Positions 58,182 through 64,000 of a stretch of 64,000 bases of DNA are shown here, piece by piece. How positions within the stretch are numbered: position 1 is the first letter of the stretch; each line of letters begins with the position of its first letter. The position numbers and the translations under genes were made by a program. Source of the DNA: Rehmannia glutinosa (Eukaryota; Streptophyta; Magnoliopsida; Lamiales; Orobanchaceae); contig CM071931.1 of the NCBI GenBank assembly GCA_016081115.2, positions 23,288,317 through 23,352,316 of the forward strand, written 5' to 3'. The notes beneath the pieces were generated by a model, which saw only the letters and a program-made list of their open reading frames with translations, was not told where the DNA came from and did not search any database.

Positions 58182-59746
58182 TGTTGGGAAATTATTTTGT
58201 AGATTTTGATGAATGTCATGCAAAACTTAGAATAGGAAGTTGGCACCCCAATTTTGTTGTAAATTGCATTGTAATAGATAGGGCTGGTCGAGCTGAGTTA
58301 AGTCAGCTATGCCTGAACATGTAAGAAGACAACTGGAGACTAGAAGGAAGACTCATTGTGAGGCGGTGAGTATGGCAAAGAAGAGAAGATAGGAACTCGA
58401 TCAAGGTGCAAACAGATGCAATGAGTGAAGTATCTGTCAAGTCAACTCAAGATAGACAAGTCTCAAGTTGAAGTGACAAGAGTCATCCATGACCGGAAGG
58501 CGACTCAAGTCACCTGGGAAGGCAAGGAAATGCGGATAAGTCGAGATAATCAAAGAGATCCGTTGCTGTAAAATCAAGATAATTACTTAAACAAGTAATA
58601 CTTCCATACTACCTTTCTTGAAGTGCTCGTTCCTGCGTGCAAAAGGAATAAATCAATGGGAGGCACTCGCACCTGTGTCGAACACCGAAAAGTCAAGAAT
58701 CATTCATACGAGGAAATGGCAATTCCAAGAACTGCAACAAGACAAGCCAACGACCACAAGTGACTTTCAAAAATAAGCCTATCTCTTCAACGGGCAGATT
58801 TTTGAAAAATCACTATAAAAGGCTGAGGAGTTTATTTGAGAAAAGGTTACCTTGATTACCTGAACCAAAAACATTCAAGCAAATATTTCAACTGTAACCA
58901 AAAATATTCTCAAGTCATTCAAGATTAATCCTCAAGCCTATAGTACGAAGGAAATCAATCCAACACTCACATGTGAAGGAAAGACAACTTCTATCAGTTG
59001 AAGAGGAACCATTTGAAGAATCAAGGGGTCTACATTCCACGAAGGATTGTAGAAAGGTTCAAGGTCGAACCAAGCTTAAGCTATTTAGAGGGCTTCGTGA
59101 TCAAATCCAAGGACTTTAACAAGTGGGGTCAGAGTAGCAAAGCGCAAAAATGCCCGTGAAGAAGCCGAGTCGTCGAGAAGCCACCGCATGACCAAGGCAT
59201 CTCCAGATCGAGTCCCAAAGGATCAAGTCACCGTGTGATCAAGACTTGTATCCGGATCATAACCACTTTATATATTGATCAATACTTAGTGGATTCCTCC
59301 AGGAGTTGGAGAAGAGAGAGAGTACAAGAATTACCCCATCTTCGAACCTCTATAAAAACTTATTGTGTCATTTACATTTCAAAGACTTTAATTTCTCGCA
59401 TCTTATTTTTATATCTGCTGATAAATTTGCTATCCAATTGATAATCAACTGAGTGCTAAAACCAAGCATTAAAACTAACTTAACCAAGTTCAAGGGTGTT
59501 AAGTCTTCCGCGGAAAATAAATCGCAGTCGAGTTAAGTCTTTAGTCAAAACAGCTGAGTTATTCTATCCACAGTTCAGTCGAGTCTGTTGAGTGATTAAC
59601 TCTGCTGATTAACTAACTTAGTTGTCCATCAAGGACACAACTGTGAAGTATTAACTTTGAATATTTGAAAGGACTAATTTGAAAAGTTGGTAAGGTTTAT
59701 TCAACCCCCCTTCTAAACCTTACACTCACACCCCGTGGGACCTACA
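58182..59746 (+). repeat. 3' LTR of SIRE-2
   Basis: TGTTGGGAAATTATT to GGGACCTACA, 1.57 kb, TATA box at 58814-58821. Closest to the 5' LTR at 45548; differences include many at CTG-containing sites. Confidence 0.95.
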
Positions 59747-60608
59747 AATACAATTTTATTAAGTTCCATCAATTTGTCGAGTCATAAACACCTGTTTATA
59801 CAACTAACATGCATACTAGTTATTCATGAACTTTAGTTAAAATAACATATATCGTTCTGTTGTTAGATTTCTTTCTATGTCACTTTATTATCTATCATGC
59901 AAAATTTATTCAATGATAATAAAAATTTGGCACGTAATGTTCTGGAACAAGACCCACATCTAGTTAGAGACATAAGATTATTGACAAACATTCCAGAATC
60001 AACTTCTTGAGATCTCAAGTATCGCACACCCTTGGTTTGTTTTTGCCGGAAGGATAGCGGCCTCTAGAGAAAGTGTTTGCATTGATCCACGTCAGCCTCT
60101 CTAGGGAAGCCCTATATCAAGAATTCAGTGATGACATTTATCTATAGATAAATTGTCGAAATCATTCGAATGTCTCAACAATACAAAACGAGCTAAAAGC
60201 TTAACGGCGTAAATGACAATCTTAGACATACTATAAATTAACAACACGGTAGGTTACTATAAATTGTCTTTTACTCTTAGACTTACTAAATTATATATCT
60301 GATTTTTAACTTTCTTTTCAATGTTAAAGACTTCATTATACTTGGCTTGAAATACATGTAATTATATTTTATCGGCAAACTATTTTTCATGCATAGTAGT
60401 TTTTTTTCTTTTCTTACAATAAAAAGTCATATTAACACCCTTTTTCTTCTTTACAAGATGTCAAATTGGAGTAGTCTTTCTCATCACTTACTTCAAATTC
60501 AATGTTTTTCCCAATTTGGGTAGCCCAAAAAGGCAAAAAATCTGCACCCATTCCCCCAAAAATTAAAAATTAAGGAATATCCGCATTTTCATGTGCCCTA
60601 GCTCTCAT

Positions 60609-60615
60609 TATAAAA
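60609..60615 (+). promoter_or_regulatory. TATA box of unit C
   Basis: ATTATAAAAAGAGACCATTCAAGGGTTTC-type context, equivalent to 10952 in unit B. The GGGTAGCCC..AAAAGGCAAA element upstream and GATTCTTTATCGAGG in the leader are also kept. Confidence 0.55.
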
Positions 60616-61495
60616 AGAGACCATTCAAGGGTTTCTTCTCATCATTTCAACAGCTTAAACAAAGTCACATTCACACATACTCTGACAAACACACAAGGAA
60701 AAAAAACACGCACAGACTGAAACCTGTACGGTTCAGCGATTCTTTATCGAGGTTTGTCAGTGGAGTTCTTGTTTCCATTTTTTTCCTGTTTTAGTTGGGT
60801 TTCTTTGATCTTGTTTAATGGTGCGAGTCTTTTCTTCTTGATTTTGTCGAGATTTAATCTGTGGGCTTCTTAATCTACTTCAACGTCTTTTTCTTTAGCT
60901 ATAAAACTCCACATATGTGTAAATTTCTTGATTTTAATTTTTGGACATTGGGCATATAATATAATGCAAGTTTAATTTGCAGAATTTTTGTTTCTCTGAG
61001 GTGAATCTGTGAATTTGTTGATTGTTATATACATATATACATACATATATAAATATAAATTTTTTCTCAGATCTATCCTAATTGTTATCATTTACATACC
61101 ACACCACCAGCTAGACGCTAATTAATTAAAATAGTATTAATTGAATAAAAAGAACATGGAAGTTCAAAATTTTATGCCTTACATCAGAGGGTTTGTGTTT
61201 CTCAATCGATTGTAATTCTAAACAAGGGTTTGAGTTTTAAGTCATTTTTTTAGCAAGAGAAGTAAAAAGAGAAAAAATAGGAAATAGGAAAAGATATATT
61301 ATTCATCAGATCACTAACTGAAAATTAATTCAACTGTTTTTTTTTTTTTTTTTTAATTTTCGAAGGAAAAAGAAAAACTGAGAAAACAGAGCTCAAAATT
61401 TTATTTTAAAAAAAATAAAAATTGAGTATTTTTTTTTTAATTTGGCATTATTTAGTTAATTAGATTTTTAAATAGCTTTAGTTTAATAAATTAGC

Positions 61496-61825
61496 CTAAT
61501 TTTTGTAGAGTAGGTCTCTATCGACCGTCCTAACGGATCTATTCCGTCGACGGATCCGGATCCGGATCCCCAGTTTCCAAACATAATCACTAGTCAACTT
61601 CACTTTGTAAATATATTCAACTTCTTGGTTAAAGAACAACGAGCGCTGGCATTTAATTCTTGCTGTTGCGCCACCATGCAGTTGCACTGGTATATTCCAA
61701 AAGATGAATGACTTCCCTTCATTTTCCACACCAAAATCATAGCCTATATACACATATTTCATCTCAAAATTAATTTCCCTTTTTCTAATACCTAAACCCC
61801 CTAATTTTATACTAGCCTCTCGCAC
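61496..61825 (-). CDS. Hypothetical 109-residue ORF inside the unit C insertion
   Basis: Open from an ATG at 61825. Includes KREINFEMKYVYIGYDFGVE, IFWNIPVQLHGGATARIKC and EVEYIYKVKLTSDYVWKLG, then an Arg/Ile-rich tail from the GGATCC repeats (GIRIRIRRRNRS) that is clearly read through the terminal repeat. The body looks protein-like in composition, so it may be a captured exon. No family recognised and no promoter seen. Confidence 0.3.
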   Translation of the reverse strand: MREASIKLGGLGIRKREINFEMKYVYIGYDFGVENEGKSFIFWNIPVQLHGGATARIKCQRSLFFNQEVEYIYKVKLTSDYVWKLGIRIRIRRRNRSVRTVDRDLLYKN

Positions 61826-62775
61826 TTCAAAATTCTAAGAAAACAGAGTGTTCAATATCTTCATCAACAAGATAGCGAGGTCTTGGATTGCTTTATGTGT
61901 TTACACCAATTGCTTCTTTTGTGGTAGTCTAATATATATGTCTCTTCTTTGCCAAAAACCAGTAATGGAGGAGAAGAGTGCAAGGGGTGGCAGTTTAGGG
62001 AATAATCCTAAGATTTGCTCTGTTTTTTCTTTCTTCAGGTGATATGAAGAATGAATATTTGCACTAAATGAAACAAGTCTTAGTATCAGCTAATACTTTT
62101 ATGGAGAAATATTAATATATTTTATAAGAAAAACTAATACGTTCCACTACTAAAATACTCTCTAGGAAATTACTAATACTTTTTCGAGAAACTACTAATA
62201 CTTTTCCGATAGACAACTAATACATTTCAGAGTATATTCATGAGAAATACTAAAACTCTTCAGGAACTACTAATACATTTCGGAAGAACTCGCTAATACT
62301 TTTTAGAAGGACAACTAATACTTTTCGAAGGATTGTTAATACATTTCGGAGAAAAATTTAATTATATTCGGGGAACTATTAATACATTTCAGAAGAACTG
62401 CTAATACTTTTTAGAAGGACGACTAATACTTTTCAGAAGGACTATTAATACATTTCGGGAGAAAATTTTAATTTATTTCAAGGAACTACTAATACTTTTT
62501 TGAGGAACTACTAATACTTTTTGATGGATTGCTAATACATTCCTGGAGTGTATTCAGGAGAAATACTAAAAAAACTCTTCAGGAAACTACTAATACATTT
62601 CAGAAAAACTGCTAATACTTTTTAGAAGGACGACTAATACATTTCAGAATGACTGCTAATACTGGTGCTCCCTGAAAACTACTACAACACCACTGCTAAT
62701 ATTACAGAAATGCCACCGGATCCTCGGATCAGATCCGTCTAACAGGTCAGACCCGTTAAACGGTCTGACAGGAGT
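61497..62775. mobile_element. Insertion in unit C with imperfect terminal inverted repeats
   Basis: Absent from unit B, where ATCAGGTCAC and TTTTTGTATCGTGCATG are close together. The left end (CGACCGTCCTAACGGATCT, 61519) and the complement of the right end (AGACCGTTTAACGGGTCT, about 62765) match imperfectly; next to both is a GGATC-rich patch. Contains a minus-strand ORF and a 22 bp repeat array. Exact ends and target duplication are unclear. Confidence 0.45.
62085..62690. repeat. Array of ~22 bp repeats with a higher-order period
   Basis: About 25 copies of a degenerate unit like GGAACTACTAATACTTTTCAG, with the CTAATAC core repeated every 20-24 bases. Blocks of about 115 bp repeat as well (compare 62265-62370 with 62365-62475). 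Followed by CTGCTAATACTGG at 62650. Not found in units A or B. Confidence 0.85.
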
Positions 62776-63448
62776 TTTTGTGATTTTTGTATCGTGCATG
62801 GGCAGCAGCGGCTGCCATCCCCTTTCAATTTCGTAAAATTTCTAAAATTAATAATACTTATATATGCATATATATATGTATTCAGTTTTAAAAAAATTCA
62901 CCCTCCAAAAATATATTACGGTGATATTGTCAACATGCATTGATTATGAATTGTATAGTATCATGATAGGGTTTTGCAGCTTTCTATAGGAATACAAGAT
63001 GAGCTCTTAATGGTCATTCTAGTTCTTAACCTGTGAGTTTTTTAACTTTTAGTTATCCTTTTAGTTATACGTCTTTTGTGCCTTCACATATATCTATTAT
63101 TTTGTGGTATAGGGCATTTATGAACATAGGGATTTGGTTTAAAGTTCGTGATCTTATCCATAAAGTGTACAAAATAGCCTTATTCATCTTGTAAATTTAA
63201 GTTGGTACCAAAATATTTGAATTAAATGCAATTTTATTTTGGTCTCAAAACTAATATCATGCATAATTTTCTATTTCGACTTGGCTTGATGTGCGATGGA
63301 GTTTGCGTAGTGTTATATTATTATGTGATGTTATCTTTCTTTGTGAATCTTTATTGTGTGTGTGTATATATATAAATACAATATGTTCATATATACATAT
63401 TGAGAGTCTATATATTGATTTGAACATTTCCACGTTGAGTGATCGAAG

Positions 63449-63515
63449 ACGGTCATCCTTACATAGGAATCATCAATTTCATGGACATCTCAATATTCGA
63501 TAAATATTGGTCACC
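63449..63515 (+). other. Remnant of the small exon, unit C
   Basis: CATCCTTACATAGGAATCATC, through TCAATATTCGATAAATATTGGTCA, matches 12813-12875 of unit B with small deletions. Flanking splice signals are damaged. Confidence 0.4.
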
Positions 63516-64000
63516 ATTTACTTGATTTTTATTTAGTTATAAATTTATGGAAGCATATTGACAATTATTTTGTATTGTTACGAAGATTAAATAATTTGTA
63601 TGCTTTAGTTATTGCACAATCAAATACTTGTACTCATGTAGCAGCGGGTTCTACATCCTAAATTACATGTGCTAACCTTGAACTACAATAGAAAATGTAT
63701 TTGCATTTGTCCGACCAAAAACATGTAAAAATATTTAAAGAAAGTAAGAATATTCGCGTGTACAAAATGCGTCCATCACATGAATTACATGTCGTAGATA
63801 GCTAAGATGATGCTAATATGATAACCTAATTGTATTTTAGGATAAATCAAGTATTAAGTGGTTTACTATATGGGATTGTGTGCCGATTAACATTGTCATT
63901 TTGTTTCAAATTTGAGTTTTTGATTGGAATTGATTATATGGGCAACATAAATTATGATATACAAGTTTTGAATCATTCGTGCCATTAATCAATACCCTTT

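Larger units (their letters stand above)
45548..59746 (+). mobile_element. SIRE-type Ty1/copia retrotransposon 2 (complete, degraded)
   Basis: Same family and orientation as the element at 17037: LTRs TGTTGGGAAATT to CCTACA, gag, PR, IN, RT, RH, extra ORF and polypurine tract, with a perfect target duplication AATAC (45543-45547 and 59747-59751). Length 14.2 kb. The RT ORF is intact, but gag and the joints between domains are broken. Inserted at the left edge of host unit C. Confidence 0.95.
59752..64000 (+). repeat. Host repeat unit C (runs off the right edge)
   Basis: Diverged copy of 9700-13330 in the same order and orientation, with one promoter-upstream segment instead of two and a 1.3 kb insertion at about 61497-62775. 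Its last 60 bases match the start of unit A rather than B. The hairpin and MBD-type remnant, if present, lie beyond the window. 59752-60600 and 62780-63440 contain no gene I can see. Confidence 0.8.

Noticed and set aside
62085..62690. CRISPR-like or centromeric satellite array
   Set aside because: The 22 bp units are directly adjacent and degenerate, the array is only 0.6 kb, and it is confined to one insertion.

Overview
This is a transposon-dominated piece of a flowering-plant (probably eudicot) nuclear genome. It is AT-rich, has no bacterial-style operons, and carries plant-type LTR retrotransposons primed by initiator tRNA-Met, CACTA (En/Spm) termini, a hAT miniature element and spliced, degraded host-gene fragments. 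I see no intact host protein-coding gene. The species cannot be named from what is visible.

Layout. (1) 1-5666: part of a minus-strand LTR retrotransposon with a 4.4 kb LTR. (2) 5667-16190: host DNA carrying broken fragments of a CW-zinc-finger/methyl-CpG-binding (MBD-type) gene, two copies of a large inverted repeat, a TATA box with a 5'-UTR-like leader, and a minus-strand LTR relic. (3) 16608-45182: an outer element with CACTA ends whose two halves fold back on each other with arms of about 0.9 kb. It has been opened by a 13.9 kb SIRE-type Ty1/copia element (17037-30889), a second CACTA element (31033-43428) and a small hAT element (44746-45042). The second CACTA carries a two-exon fragment of the Mediator subunit gene MED7, a broken plant transposase gene, a young 5.9 kb Ty3/gypsy element and a TA-microsatellite-flanked inverted-repeat element. 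(4) 45548-59746: a second SIRE-type element with a perfect 5 bp target duplication. (5) 59752-64000: a diverged second copy of the host sequence at 9.7-13.3 kb, interrupted by an inverted-repeat-bounded element with a 22 bp repeat array.

History. The host locus looks like an array of at least three repeats of one unit (A 5667-7347, B 9700-14957, C 59752-64000+), later separated by nested insertions. Target duplications give a partial order. SIRE-1 (GTGGA/GTGGA) and CACTA-2 entered one arm of the older foldback. The gypsy element (AGTGG/AGTGG) then entered a CACTA-2 exon. SIRE-2 (AATAC/AATAC) entered at the left edge of unit C.

Most interesting: the MED7 capture with an exon phase that would join it in frame to the transposase; the foldback CACTA; the promoter + MBD fragment + long hairpin units; the very large extra ORF of the SIRE elements preceded by a TATA-bearing leader; and a non-random, CTG/CAG-centred indel pattern that may be sequence error at methylated CHG sites.
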